A stretch of DNA of 64,000 nt, from NCBI RefSeq assembly GCF_014529535.1, contig NW_023504022.1:4274986-4338985 (forward strand), written 5' to 3'. Position 1 is the stretch's first letter. Each line of letters starts with the position of its first letter. The translations under genes were made by a program, and so were the position numbers. The stretch comes from Bradysia coprophila. Its lineage: Eukaryota > Arthropoda > Insecta > Diptera > Sciaridae. The notes under the pieces were generated by a model. It saw nothing but the letters and a program-made list of their open reading frames with translations. It did no database searches and was not told the DNA's origin. Shown one piece after another: positions 45,322 through 58,288 of the stretch.

Positions 45322-46288
45322 ATCAAAATTTTCGTGTACAAATATATTCGAATTTTAACTTACGAAGGATGGATGAATGGATAGCGTCATCAGTAGATTT
45401 TTTGAATCAATGAGGATCGATGACAACTTAAGACTAGGTCTTAGTTGAATGCGTCAACAGACAGTGTTGACTGGCAAAAGATTGCGAAAATATTTTATTT
45501 TGTATTTATGTGGTGTATTGAAGGGCATAATACATAAGGCTACCCTTGTTGTCCTGATGAATAAATAAATGAAATGAAGACCCTTATGCAGACAATTTCA
45601 AAATGAGCGAAGTTTCTTCTGTTAACTGAGAGACGTTCTCTGTAAACATTTTATAGTTTTTTCAAACATTTTTTTTAGTACTTTAAAATTTCCTTCTTAG
45701 AAATTGATCACTGAACAATATTCAGATTTCTAAAAATAAAATCAGAAAGGCATTGGGCAACCCTTGTTTTATGTAAGTCGCCTATTGAAGTTAGGAAGAA
45801 GTTTGGTTTCCGCTTCGATTCGTTATAGCTTAATTTTCAATAATTGAGTTCCAAACAAAACATTTTTATATTTTATTTCGATTTCGAACGTTATTTGAAG
45901 TATTTCTGCATTATATCATGCATCGAAATTTTGCATAATTAATTTTTAATTCAGAAAAGTATCGTGAAAAATTAAGAAAATAAGCAAAGTCAGAAACCTT
46001 CTTCAACGTGCATGCAGGGCGCCATCTTTTTATTCAGTCGAAATTGCGAAAATTTACATGTAAAAGAATCGGGATATTTAGCAAAGATGTAAACGAAATG
46101 TCCTTCTTCATTTGGCAAATGACCCTTCTCCATCGGGTTGTACATGTTATGAACACAAAATCAGCTTTGAGTTCCAAACCACGATTTTATTTTGATTTAT
46201 AGCATTATTATGAGCACTAAATTATTCTAGAGCATAACAAAAATGTATTTAGTTTTTTTTATAAAGCTGATTTTGTGTTCATAACATG

Positions 46289-47835
46289 CAGGGATTCCAC
46301 GCACTCACTTTTCTCACTTTTTCCAACTATTTTCAAGATCTGAAAAAGTGAGGAACTATTTGCTCTATTTCTCACTTTTTTCAACTATTTTCAGACCCTT
46401 TCTCACTTTTTTTTTAATCAATTAAAATAGATTAAAAAATGTTAGAATTGTAAAGTTTCGCCTGCGGCGCTAGAATATATCCTTTTTTTTCTTCTATAAA
46501 AATTCAATTACCTTGCAAAAGGCATTATATCAGAGTAACCTCTAGAGCACACAAAAACGTCGTGTCGTCGCTCCGCATCTACTTCTTATGTTTTTGTACT
46601 TTTCTGAGATGAATCTACGTATCTCCGCTGCGTATTTGCATTTATCTATCAATAGCTATATTTTTTAACAACGGTATTGACCTTTGCACAAAAAAAGATT
46701 TTATAAAAATCCTAAGTTCTAAAAATTGTTAATATATTGCAATTCCTTTTGGAATCCTTATCAATAAGGATGGAAATAGTCAATTGAAAGAGTTAACTGA
46801 TAGTGCACCTTCTTTTTGATTTTTTTTAGAAGGATTGCGCAAAAGATTGAATTGACGAAGGTATACGTTATGACCAAGACGCTTTCAAGTTATAAGTCTG
46901 ATAAGTAAATTTTCAAAACATTCACAAACTTAGGGACTATATTGTAGTCAGTGTTTTGTGGATGGATGTTAAATTGACATAAAAATTACAGGAACAAAAC
47001 TTTACCCTAGAAGTATGATCCAAAAAAAAGTAAGTTCCTAACATTCTTCCTGCATTAAATTTCCTTAGCACGATGCTACAGTGACCTAACCTCTCCTGTT
47101 GTACATAATTCTTCTACCAATTTCAGATTGAAATTTTTACCTTCTCCGTATTTTTGAGCCAGTTGCTGTTAGGACTGTCACAAAACTGCAAGGAGAATCA
47201 GGCATTACCTATCTACTGATTTATCTTTAATGTTTTGCCACTTTCTGCAAGCAAATCTAAAGTCTTGAAGTAATAAACGAAGTAACGCTTCAGGTTTTTG
47301 TAAATGCTGATTCGTCGGCATTCGATTCGGACGTATTCCTGTCTCCCATAGAAATGATAAGTTGGTACGCCTGTGGCAAGATAGAATGCGCATGAGGATG
47401 ACAGCTAGGCGCTATGGGAGAGGCAGGCCCCAAAATTGTATGAAATTCTCTCACATTCTCTCCCATACAATTGAGCTGTCATCCTCATGCGTATTCCATC
47501 TCGCCACAGGCGTACCAACTTATCATTTCTCTGTTGTCTTCCTGTCTATGAAATTCATTGGTTACAGTATATTCTTCATTTTTTTTTGTTATATCGCTAA
47601 GAACCCTCCGGTTTGGTGAAATTAAAGTTATCTACGATACTGATGACCTGTAGCTTCATGCAGGGGAAACATAGGCGTGGTATCTTGACTTCACGTAGAA
47701 TAGGGTACAAAAGTTCCTAAAAACTCACTATTTTACCAACTTTTTCATCAGAAAATCAACTATTTCTAGCAACTATTTTCGTTATTTTTACTCACTTTTC
47801 GACTTTTTTACTTTAAATTTTCCGTGGAATCCCTG
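46289..47835. mobile_element. Non-autonomous DNA transposon, CAGGGATTCCACG ends, 6-bp duplication
   Basis: Ends CAGGGATTCCACG and CGTGGAATCCCTG; both subterminal regions are rich in ACTCACTTTT and CAACTATTTTC words. AACATG is duplicated at 46283-46288 and 47836-47841. The host palindrome shows the uninterrupted sequence CATAACATGTACAAC. TIR resembles hAT, though hAT usually duplicates 8 bp. It contains a nested inverted repeat at 47350-47530. No ORF. Confidence 0.75.
47350..47530. mobile_element. 181-bp inverted-repeat MITE
   Basis: Arms AGAAATGATAAGTTGGTACG, CCTGTGGC, ATGCGCATGAGGATGACAGC and complements, around a CTCTCACATTCTCTCCC centre. Nested in the 46289-47835 transposon. Confidence 0.7.
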
Positions 47836-48159
47836 AACATGTACAACTCGATGGAGAAGGGTCATTTGCCAAATGAAGAAGGACATTTCGTTTACATCTT
47901 TGCTATATATCCCGATTCTTTTACATGTAAATTTTCGCAATTTCGACTGAATAAAAAGATGGCGCCCTGCATGCACGTTGAAGAAGGTTTCTGACTTTGC
48001 TTATTTTCTTAATTTTTCACGTTACTTTTCTGAATTAAAAATTAATTATGCAAAATTTCGATGCATGATATAATGCAGAAATACTTCAAATAACGTTCGA
48101 AATCGAAATAAAATATAAAAATGTTTTGTTTGGAACTTAATTACGCTCATTTTTTGTGA

Positions 48160-48602
48160 GATGTTGATCAGCTGCTATAATGGTCGCGCGTATTGATTGA
48201 ATTATACGAACATTAATTTTGGATTCACCATACGCTTATCATATTGTAACTATGGTTCGTAGATAGCTGTACCTCGATATAATTATATCGAATTGGATTT
48301 AGAGTTTACAACATTTAATTTAACCGACACTCATCGTCTCAAATAAAATATAAAATTCTGCAAAGTTCACATAACTTTACTGCAATGAATTATTTTTTTA
48401 ATGTTGCATATAGATATAGAATCATGTATACGATTACGATACACTGTACCTTTACAGCACATCGCTTTAAAGACGTTTTTTTTATTTATATATATAAATT
48501 ATGAATGTTCCACACACACATACCGCATATTGCAAATTGCATATTTTCCTTTTTTAATGATTCAAAAATAACAAGAGGGACGAGGTGCCAAGACTTATTA
48601 TT
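48160..48602. other. Unassigned AT-rich sequence
   Basis: No ORF or clear repeat, apart from a short TA-rich tract near 48480. Confidence 0.4.
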
Positions 48603-49305
48603 AAATTGCAAAAAGATTCATTTTTAGTATATTTTTTTTCATCTTCGTTGTTGACTTCTTTACAATATCTTTTTGCATATATGAACCAAGCAGTGCATAA
48701 AATTCATATATCAAAACGAACACCCATTTTCACGTATTAAAAATTATTTTTTTTCTTTCGGAAATTCGAAACCTGACTCGAATTTCGTGTTCGCACTTAG
48801 TAAAAATTTTCTAATGAAGAGAAGATATGGATTTCACGGTTCATTTTGAGATGCGTTTTTTAAATACAATGCTCGAGAAATTACAGCAAATATGTATGCA
48901 ATTGCGGAGAGCTATTCATCCGTTATTGAACAGCGACAGCAAAAATAAGCTATTAACACCGGTCAGTCTGGTCGGTCTGGTCCTATTAAATAGTCAAATG
49001 TACGCTGAAAGATTTGAAGTAAAAAATTTTACTTCTTACCACATGCGAAAGTTGACCATTACATAGCAATTTGCCCTATGCGAAAAGCATCCATTACGTG
49101 TTAATACAATTGGATGCTGCTACGCACTTCATCACTTCGGAAACAACTTTGTGATACTCGTAAACTCACATTGTGATTTTGTGCAACTTCGGTTACTGTT
49201 TTTCGACAAGTCTAGAGTTTCTAGAGTTGTGTCAATAGATTAAGGATGTGCTTAATACGTAGATAGAAGTGAGGGTTTTGAGGGGTATTCTGAATGTGTG
49301 CAACG
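48603..49305. repeat. Segmental duplicate B, first part
   Basis: Matches 33278-34125 with small indels and a reduced stretch after 49080. Interrupted at 49306 by a hAT element; continues at 50640 and 55456. Confidence 0.75.
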
Positions 49306-50631
49306 CAGAGCCTAATATTTGGGAATCGTTTTTGAGAATTTTTGGGAATTTTTGGGAATTTAGGGAATTTTTGGGAATTTAGGGAATTTTTGGGAATTTT
49401 GGGAATTAATTCCCAAAAATTCCCTAAAATTCCCAAAAAATTTCTTTTCTTTGCATTTTTATAATTAAATGCTCGTAAAAGATCAGGAAAAGTTCAAAAA
49501 CCTTTAAAAACTATGAACAAGCAAAGAAAAAAATGGGATTTTTTTTGGAATTTTAGTGAACTTTTGAAAATTGGTTCCCAAATATTATGCTCTGAAGGAT
49601 ATAATTCTCGTCGATGTACTCGCACCAGCCAGGGCGTATACTCTACTTGTAGGTCTCTCCAAAGCCGACATTAGTACAACACCACAATAATTTAAGAGCA
49701 ATCTACACTCCGACCCCCTATGAAATACATTTTTGATGATAACTTTTTATTCGAATTATTTTTGAAAAAAGTGGCCTCATCGTTTGGTGCCAGAGAACAT
49801 ATAAGGTGTCGATAGCCACTCAAAACTCAAAACTCCTAAAATTTGTGTTTTTATGATATTTTTTGGACTTTTGAGTTTTCTCGACGTAGACTGCATCAAT
49901 CTTGACAATAAACCGCGAGCCTTTGTCCATATTATTTTTATTTCAATGAACGCATCAAAAACACACTGAAAATGTATATTGATATTGGAAAAGTGGAATT
50001 TGAAATTTTTAATTTCAGTTTAAAAAGCCGCTCCAATTTACAAAAAATATCTCGCTTGAAAAAAAAACAATTTCGTGACTTAACAAATTGGGTTGTTTTA
50101 TTTGTTGACAGTTTGTTTTAGTTGTGATCACCGAGATAACCAAAAAAAAACAAAATATTCCTATCAGCTGACAGATACCTAATATCCCATTTCGATTCTT
50201 TAGAGTTTCCGTACGTGAGTTCATCATGGCAGTGATTTTAAAATAATTATTTTTGAGTTATAGCCGAAAAAGGGTTTTCGGTACCCTCTGACATGCTTTC
50301 ACCTTTGAACACTTTAACCGAAAATTTAAAAAAATGTTCGACAAAAAATGAAAGATACGATTCTCTAGAATTGAAGACGAATCTATTACTCATTAAAATC
50401 GGAGACCACTTGTTCCCCTATCACCATCACCTCCAGTTTTGGCGATATGCCGCTTAAGCTCAATTTACTGAATATATTATATTCAATATGTTCTGAAATA
50501 TTTTTTGTTTTTTTTTTGGAATTTTAGGGAATTTAGGGAATTTTTGGGAATTTTTGGGAATTTAGGGAATTTTTGGGAATTTTTGGGAATTTTGGGAGTT
50601 TAGAGAATTAATTCCCAAATATTAGGCTCTG
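49306..50631. mobile_element. hAT-type element with GGGAATTT arrays, TSD GTGCAACG
   Basis: Ends CAGAGCCTAATATTTGGGAA and complement, flanked by perfect GTGCAACG (49298-49305, 50632-50639). Subterminal arrays of GGGAATTTTT/GGGAATTTA lie at 49324-49440 and 50518-50610. An extra internal terminus (TTCCCAAATATTATGCTCTG, ending 49594) suggests a short MITE fused to ~900 bp of other DNA. No transposase. Confidence 0.85.
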
Positions 50632-51284
50632 GTGCAACGTGTAAAAAAAAAGGAGAAGACCAACTGCCGACCGGTGGGACGCGAGTGTCGACTGAATGAA
50701 GTGACAACAAACTATTTATTTAATCTGTAAAAAAAAACTTTTCAAAGACTAGATGACCGAAAATTTACACTTTTTCTTCGTAAGAACGTGCGTCTTTTTT
50801 CAGTCATGGTAGTGAACAATTAACTATAACAAGGTTGCCAGTTTCACATACAATTATAGGTCGCCGTAAGAGTTGTGACTTATTCCCTTGACTGAAAGTC
50901 AGGGTCTTACGCCAGAAAATACCGAAAAATGTCTGTAACCATACATGTACACTTTGATTGAAAATGTATGAAATGTTATGAAAAACGTTAATGTCTGTAA
51001 CCGTTTTTTTCTTGTGGGCAGGATAACTCGAGTAATTCTTAACCAATTTCAACAATTTTTTTTTTAATCGATGTGGAATTAAATTCTCGAGGCTAAGTTC
51101 GAAGATGAGCCATGTGGGATTAAGAATCTGGAAGTTATTCCAGAAAAACCTGATTTTACACTGTTGATAACTTCTCTATTAAATACGATACGATTACTTT
51201 GATGAAATTTGATTTTTTTTGGATGTGTGTGTAAATCATGTGAATTTGTTTTCGCCAACGATTGATATTAGAATTTATGGTAGA

Positions 51285-51735
51285 CTATCAACTTGATAGT
51301 TGACTATCAACTTGTGAAATGTTATGAAAAACGTTAAATGTCTGTAACCGTTTTTTCTTGTGGGCAGGATAACTCGAGTAATTCTTAACCAATTTCAACA
51401 AATTTTTTTTTTATCGATGTGGAATAAAATTGTCGAGGCTAAGTTCGAAGATGAGCCATGTGGGATTAAGAATCTGGAAGTTATTCCAGGAAAACCTGAT
51501 TTTACACTGTTGATAATTTCTCTATTAAATACGATACGATTGCTTTGGTGAAATTTGATTTTTTTAGGGTGTGTGTAAATCATTTGAATTTGTTTTCGCC
51601 AACGAATTATATTAGAATTGATGGTATACAATCAACTTGATAATTGACTATCAAATTTGACAGTTGACTATCAACTTGCTTGATAGTTGACTATCAAATT
51701 CGACAGTTGACTATCAAATTTGATAGTTGGCTATT
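51285..51735. repeat. TTGACTATCAA short tandem repeats
   Basis: Two clusters (51285-51315, 51630-51735) of ~20-bp TGATAGTTGACTATCAAATT units, each nearly palindromic. A variant array with GACTAACAAATCTGATAGTT is at 53285-53390. Confidence 0.7.
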
Positions 51736-52319
51736 TGAATATCAATTATGAATTTATGTATAAAAAGAACGCATTAGCTATGTCTTTTGTCACTCCAGAA
51801 TCATCTTATAAAGAGTACACATCGATCTAATGATCTATGATCTAATACCATAAAATGTGTGTCGCCTAACAATGTACAATTATCAAAAATTAAAAAGTAT
51901 CACATTTTTGTTTTATGTGTGTTTTACCTATTGAAAACGAAAATGTGATACTTTTTAATTTTTGATAATTGTATGAAATGTGAAGAAAAACGTAATTGTT
52001 TGTAACCTATTTTTTTTTGTCACCACGATAACTTGAGTAATTCATAACCGATTTTGATGATTTTTTTTTAATCGACGAGGAATGGGATTCCTGAGGCTAA
52101 GTTCGACGATAAGCTATGTGTGATCAACGCTTCGGAAGTTATGCCAAAAAATAGAAATGTAATAAATGAACAATATAGTTGATTTTCGATAATTGGTATT
52201 TGATAATTGCTATTTTATATTTTATTAATTAACAAGCAGCATATACCTAAAATTACATATACACTACAATGAGTATATAGTATTACAAAAGTCAAGCAAT
52301 TCTAACATTAGACAACTTC

Positions 52320-52860
52320 GACGAGTTACGGTATCGTAATGCAATATTAGACAGCTCGGACGAGCGATAAGTTTGATATTAGATCAAACCTAATATTGGA
52401 CAACTCTGACGAGTGTGAAGTTTGCGGCCCGAGCGAAGCGAGGGTCGTAATTCACACGAGTTGCAGTATCGTATTGCAATATTAGACAGCTCGGACGAAC
52501 GTTAAGTTTGCGGCCAAAGCAAACCAAACATTAGACAACTACGACGACTGAAGTTTGCGGAGCGAAGCCTGGGTTGTAATTCACACGAGTTGCGGTATCG
52601 TATTGCAATATTAGACAGCTCGGACGAGCGAGAAGTTTGCGATTAGACTAAAACTTATTATTAGACAACTCTGACGAGTGTGAAGTTTGCGGCCCGAGCG
52701 AAGCGAGTGTCGTAATTCACAAGAGTTGCAGTGTCGTATTGCAATATTAGACAGCTCGGACGAGCGATAAGTTTGCGGCCAAAGCAAACCAAACATTAGA
52801 CAACTACGACGACTAAAGTTTGTGGAGCGAAGCGAGGGTTGTAATTCACACGAGCTGCGG
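52320..52860. repeat. Tandem array, ~130-bp units with GCGAAGCGAGGGTCGTAATT
   Basis: Units start near 52325, 52459, 52589 and 52725 with GAGTTGCAGTATCGTATTGC and contain AATATTAGACAGCTCGGACG. Alternate units are most alike, so the real period may be ~264 bp. Confidence 0.75.
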
Positions 52861-53284
52861 TTATTCCCTTGACTGAAAGTCAGGGTCTTACACCAGAAAA
52901 TACCGAAATATGTGGGTAACAAAAAAGTTTACTGTGCTTGAAAATGTATGAAATGGCATGAAAAACGTTTAATCTGGGTAACAAAAAATCGTTCAAGGCA
53001 CGATTTTTTTTAAATATGTGGAAGTAAAATACCAACGCTAAGTTCGAAGATGGGCTATGTGGGACGAAGGATCTGGAAGCTATGCCATAAAAACAGGATT
53101 TTACACTGTTGATTATAGCCTCAATCGAAAAAGATTACTTTGATGAAATTTGAATTTGTTGCGTAGTGTGTGTAAATCGTATAAGTATGTTTTCGATGAT
53201 GTGCATGAAACAAATAGGAAGAAAAATTTCGTCAGTACATGCCCAGCCTCTAACCGGTAAACATCTCTTGTTAGTGAACTGCTA

Positions 53285-53392
53285 ACAACTTGATAGTTGA
53301 CTAACAAATTTGATAGTTGACTAACAAATCTGATAGTTGACTAACAAATCTGATAGTTGACTAACAAATCTGATAGTTGACTAACAAAAATC
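53285..53392. repeat. 21-bp tandem repeat, five units
   Basis: TGATAGTTGACTAACAAATC repeated about five times. Confidence 0.8.
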
Positions 53393-53483
53393 CGTCTACT
53401 AAATACCAAAGAAAGATGTTTTTACTGTCTTACGGCAGAAAAATGCCTGCTTTCAAATGAAATGTGGTACATGTCGCGAGAAG

Positions 53484-53580
53484 GCGTTTTGTTCGTTCCT
53501 AGGGAATTCATCCTTCTACGAAATGTAATGAGAAGGCGTTTTGTTCGTTCCCAGGGAATTCATCCTTCTACGAAATGGGT
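53484..53580. repeat. Two ~55-bp units, AGGGAATTCATCCTTCTACG
   Basis: GAGAAGGCGTTTTGTTCGTT..AGGGAATTCATCC twice in tandem. The same sequence occurs at 27070-27160 beside the GGACTGTCC foldback. Confidence 0.7.
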
Positions 53581-55455
53581 TTTTTTTAAATTTTTTACCA
53601 AAGTGAAAAGGCCTCTCATCGTTCCATATTCGTTAAACTTCGCATCTACTCTGATTCAATTCGACAAAATGGCAATCAAACAGAATAATACATAGCTCAT
53701 ACGAGTTTGATTGGTTGATTGAAAATCTTGCTGCAAATTTATAAGAAACATAAGAACTCAAAGATCATTCGGTCTTACGTTCAAAGATTTTTTGAAGAAT
53801 TTTGTTGTAATGTATAGAGTAATCGATATATTAATGTTCTAAATTTGACAATTTTTTTAGGAATACAGCATATGTAAAAATAAATTAGGATCAAATGTAG
53901 GCATTTGTATCAGTGATGCTTCGGAAGTTCAACAATGAAAATGATCAAAAAGATATTGAAAAAAATTATCAGTCAAGGGACCTGACCCGCCCAAAAGGTG
54001 GGACCTAGTAAGAAGGTTATTTACATGTTTCGACACGAGTGATCCGTTCACCATTGTCCTTTAGGGATGACCTTTAATTCTACTGATGAGAATTGTTAAA
54101 AATATGGCTTCGTAACAGAGCCCACTGGCTACCAAAAGGCCCTTTAGAAAAATCGAGCAAAGTCCCATAACATTCGAAGGACGCCTTTTTTCATATAAAA
54201 ACGCAAAAGGCTCTTCGGAGATCGCCTCTTCCGGAAGCTAAAACAAAGGAAAAGACTACCAGTTTTGGGTGAAAATATCTGTGAATAATCGTGAAAACGC
54301 ATTTTAATAATTGACGACTTCTACGGCTCATAAGAACAACAATTCTTCTGTTCCTCAAAGCTTCCCTTCCTCAAAAATGAAACTTCAAGCCGTAATTTCA
54401 ATACACAGAGCATGATCGAAAAGTGGCTGTATCTGATGGCAACCCGAAATTTACATACAAACTAATTAACAACTGTAATCAATAGTACAAGCACTTTATG
54501 ACTGAAATAGCATTAGTGATGCCACTTGAATCAGTCGCACACACAAATGCAACCGTACGTATAAGTAACAATTTACTCATGCAACGAGCACACTGGAAGA
54601 TGTTCCTTCCGAAGTAGAAAATTGAAAATTTCTAGCCCAAGTTGGATGCTCACCCAGGATGTGCCATCATTAACAAATATGTAAGTACAAACGAAAACAA
54701 CGTTTGCCTACCGGTGAAGTAGATATATGTGTGTGCAGTGTATGCATATTATTGACATACATTTTCTAGTGCACCTCATGGAACAAAGTGCGTATTATGT
54801 ACAATATGCGTTGATGCATTTCTTTTCCCTCATCGTATGCCTACTTTCATTACGTATCGTTGTCGCAATGGGATGGGAAGCAGGCATTCTTATTTTTTTC
54901 CCTTCCTTTATGATGCGAATAAGCGTTGTATGAATGCAGTGGAGTACAATCTAATTCTCTTTCGAATCATATAACGAACAACATCGATTAATTGCTGTAC
55001 AAGGTATTATGGAGCTTTATACACGACACATTTAGAAGAAGTAAAAAAAAAATTAACGTTGCAAGCAAATGAGTGGTAAGTAAACTATGTGTAACACAGC
55101 AAAAATGTAATCGAACCACACCTCTCATATAAAAAGGTAGCAACGTTAACTGCGTATACACCTTATCTTACACACCACTCTATGCAAAACCTCATCTTTT
55201 TTAACGATACCATAACCGGGTGGATGTGTCGTACTGGCTTAACATATTTATTTTTTTATGACGTTTAATTCACGTTTGATTTAACACAAAGAACAATGTT
55301 GGGCATACATAGAAGTACATGGCGGAAAAAAATGGTTCTTATGAAAATGCTTATACAATGAACTCACTTAGAAAGTTTAATTTCTGCTCGAGTTCATGTC
55401 CATGTTTGGTTAAACAATCTTCAGTTATATGTCAAGCGTGTCAAGATTATTTTTT

Positions 55456-55665
55456 TTTGCTCCAGCCAGCGCACAAATAAAGGACTAAAAATATTGAATT
55501 TTTAAGTGCACATTACGGTTGATATGGTTGTTATTACAATATTTTTTAGCTTAAATTTCACACTTTCCGGTGATTGTTTAATCAGTAATTTATTGAAAAT
55601 TAAAAGATATTGCTAAGTACGATATTTATTACACGCACAATGTTTCGTCGAAAAAAAAATGCTTT
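55456..55665. repeat. Segmental duplicate B, last part
   Basis: Matches 34270-34475 (AAATAAAGGACTAAAAATAT, CACTTTCCGGTGATTGTTTA). Confidence 0.75.
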
Positions 55666-56800
55666 GTATAGTTAGTTGTAACGGAATAAATTCACACCAT
55701 AATAAACACCCAATGCAACGAACGTCGAGATACGTTTTTTTCTGCTATTCAGGGCCGAAATATAAGCTCTCATCATACTTTCACCTACGGTTTACGATAT
55801 CTTCGTTTTCAATTTTAGTTTTAGTCCTGATTGATTGATTTTTCTTCAATATTATCATGTCCGGAGCGATAGCGGAGGACTTGACGCAGTCTAACTTCCA
55901 AAAAAAGAACGAAGAAATTTTTTTGAGACGCGGCAACTATATATAGGCGAGAATTTAAGTTTCTTTCCTTTGGCCCGTATCACCACAAATCCTATTCTAT
56001 CTTATTCGCGCTTCAAATACGAGCAAAACGAGCTATCACTCGACTATGTATCTTTAAAATTGCCGGAGATACATCGTTTTGAAGTTGGTCATTTTGATAG
56101 AAAATGCACCAAATTAACGTTTTCCAAACAATCAAAATCTTTCAACTTACTCTGTATGTTTCTATCTATCTGTCTATCTATCTATCGACGGTCGATCTCG
56201 GAAACTAGTCAGCCAATCTCCATGAAATTTTGCAGGAACCTCAGGGTGGGCATAAAAATGAAAATGTGATACGCCATTACCCCAGGAAAAACCAGAATTT
56301 TATTTTATTGGCCTCGAAGTGGTTTCTGAGTGTGGTTTTCGAGGGTCGGGAACGCGTGTTCGGCTGTAGCTTAGCTGTATTGAAACCTACAGAGGCGTGC
56401 GACCCATCAAATGAAAGGTATTCGTAACGCGATTCGAACAAAAAAAAATCGGGGCAGATTCGTTTGAGCTAGAGTGATTAGAGTGACCAAATTTTGAGCT
56501 ACTCGAGCGTAGGATGAAAGGACTAATATTTTTTTGGGTTATGAGAGATATAGAATTACTTTCTTCGACAAAGTCTCAGAGTTTTACGAGTAGAACAGTG
56601 GGGTATATTTGAAAAATGTCGAAAGTTGGAAATGGGTGAGTCAATTATGTTTTTAGAGGTATTTCTTGAATGGTGGCAGATAGAGAGTTTTACGAGTAGA
56701 AAAGAAGGGCATTTGTGAAAAATGTCGAAAGTTGGAAATGTGTGAGTCAATTGGTGTTTTAGAGATATTTCTTGAATGGTGGCAGATAGAGAATTACTTT
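55666..56800. other. Repeat-like non-coding sequence
   Basis: 55860-56430 has a TCTATCTGTCTATCTATCTA microsatellite near 56160 and ATGAAATTTTGCAGGAACCT, typical of non-coding insect repeats. 56540-56790 contains two similar ~115-bp copies (AATGTCGAAAGTTGGAAATG). No gene supported. Confidence 0.5.
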
Positions 56801-56802
56801 CT

Positions 56803-56900
56803 TCGTCAAATTTTCGATTTTCGTCAAATTTTCGATTTTCGTCAAATTTTCGATTTTCGTCAAATTTTCGAATTTCGTCAAATTTTCAAATTTCGCCAAA
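56803..56900. repeat. 18-bp tandem repeat TCGTCAAATTTTCGATTT
   Basis: About five units with progressive divergence towards the right. Open in two frames by composition only. Confidence 0.75.
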
Positions 56901-56963
56901 CTTCCGAATTTCTGTTATAAACTGTTATAAAAAGCAGTGTTCTAAAACTTCTAAAACGACTGA

Positions 56964-57486
56964 TATCCCAACAAAAATCTCTTCGAGAAAAGTGTGACGC
57001 AGTCTTTGAAATACAATTTCTAAAATGAATGATATCGCTAGAGTTGACGCTTTCAGCTTCGTTACGCAAAAATTAAATTTTACACCCAATTTTAGTTCAA
57101 ACAAGCTGGCTTAGTTTTTCTCATCATCTGCCAAATAATTTTTACCAAAAAAAATTTGACTGAAAACAACCAAAATTTTACCAAAAAAATCTGCGTCGCA
57201 AAGTGGCAAATGTTCAGGAACAGACCAGCAAGAAAATTTATCTGCCACATGCGACGCAGATTTTTTTGGTAAAATTTTGGTTGTTTCCAGTCAAATTTTT
57301 TTTGGTAAAAATTATTTGGCAGATGATGAGAAAAACTAAGCCAGCTTGTTTGAACTAAAATTGGGTGTAAAATTTAATTTTTGCGTAACGAAGCTGAAAG
57401 CGTCAACTCTAGCGATATCATTCATTTTAGAAATTGTACTTCAAAGACTGCGTCACACTTTTCTCGAAGAGATTTTTGTTGGGATA
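56964..57486. mobile_element. Near-perfect 523-bp palindrome
   Basis: Arms of ~235 bp from TATCCCAACAAAAATCTCTT to TTTTTTGGTAAAATTTTGG-type inner words are almost identical inverted copies, with a ~40-bp loop near 57225. High arm identity suggests a young foldback or arm gene conversion. Confidence 0.8.
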
Positions 57487-57706
57487 AGCCTTTGATCTTG
57501 ACTTCAAAATTGAGATAAAATCCAAAATTATCTTCTTCTTCGTCCCAAAACATTTAACAAATGTAGGCATCCCACATCCCCTTGACTGCAGATCAACTGT
57601 CGAAATAGTAATACTGAGGGAATTCTGACGGAATCTTCTACTTTTATCTCGGCTTTAAGCTCCTTTTGTTTTAATTACACATTTAATGGACTTGCTAAGC
57701 TTGAGC

Positions 57707-57860
57707 CAACGCACTTCAAGCAAAAGTGTTTTTAATGGCAACTGTCATAGATATTATTTTGTATGAAAGAAGTTTCCAAATGTACAGTGCCAAAGTTTGT
57801 TCGATGCAATGCCCAGTTTCAGTACTCTATTTAGAGTATTACTCATGCTTGAAGTGCGTT
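57707..57860. mobile_element. ACGCACTTCAAGC MITE, duplication GCTTGAGC
   Basis: Ends AACGCACTTCAAGCA and complement, flanked by GCTTGAGC (57699-57706, 57861-57868). Related copies at about 40660-40880 and 43195-43317. hAT-like by duplication length. Confidence 0.7.
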
Positions 57861-57908
57861 GCTTGAGCTCATTTAACTGATATGATATTATCCCTTATTG
57901 TCCCTTAA

Positions 57909-58250
57909 GAGGCACCGGCACTTTGCTGAAAAGCATACATTTGGGCGATTTTTAAATACTGGATTTTAGTTTAATTTTGATGATCTTTTCCACCAGAATC
58001 CTTTTTCAAAAATGTACGATAGCAGTTCCGACCACGAGCTTTCAACAGAAATTAGTTTTGGTTGTATCAGTTTGACCAGCTCTGAGAACAATGAGCAGTT
58101 CATTAAAATTTTGATTTATAGCTAACACATTCGTGGTCGGAATTGAGTTCGTACATTTTTCAAAAAGGATTCTGATTAAAATATATAATTAAAAATGAAA
58201 TATGAAGCACACAAATGTAGGCTACAATTTTAGCTAAGTATCGGTGCCTC
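57909..58250. mobile_element. TTAA-family foldback MITE, complete copy
   Basis: GAGGCACCGG at the left, ATCGGTGCCTC at the right, each bordered by TTAA. Provides the empty target for the 12450-15333 LTR element (TTTTGATGATCTTTTCCACC). Confidence 0.75.
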
Positions 58251-58288
58251 TTAAGTGTTTGATGTAGGGATCAAGGTAATCTACATTT

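Larger units (their letters stand above)
45841..48152. mobile_element. Palindromic element interrupted by a CAGGGATTCC transposon
   Basis: Outer arms of ~310 bp (AATTGAGTTCCAAACAAAAC..., GTGCATGCAGGGCGCCATCT, GGAGAAGGGTCATTTGCC) are inverted at 45841-46150 and 47836-48152. Removing the inserted element gives a ~770-bp foldback. The two small ORFs that mirror each other are the same arm read twice. Confidence 0.75.
50756..55455. other. 4.7-kb block inserted into the segmental duplicate, repeat-rich
   Basis: Duplicate B stops after AGACTAGATGACC (50755) and resumes at 55456 (CCAGCCAGCGCA). Between lie partial repeats with the GGCTAAGTTCGAAGATGAGC motif (51005-51170, 51345-51560, 52000-52130, 53035-53110), ends reading CCCTTGACTGAAAGTCAGGG (50884, 52867), tandem repeats (own entries) and 53965-55455, where I see no gene. 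AGTCAAGGGACCTGACCCGC at 53972 is the complement of a family end also found at 12255. Confidence 0.5.

Noticed and set aside
45970..46202. Small ORF repeated at 47788-47976
   Set aside because: The two are the mirrored arms of the palindromic element, not a gene pair.
55970..56427. Open frames of 99 and 65 codons
   Set aside because: Fall in microsatellite-bearing repeat sequence; no family recognised and no splice or start support.
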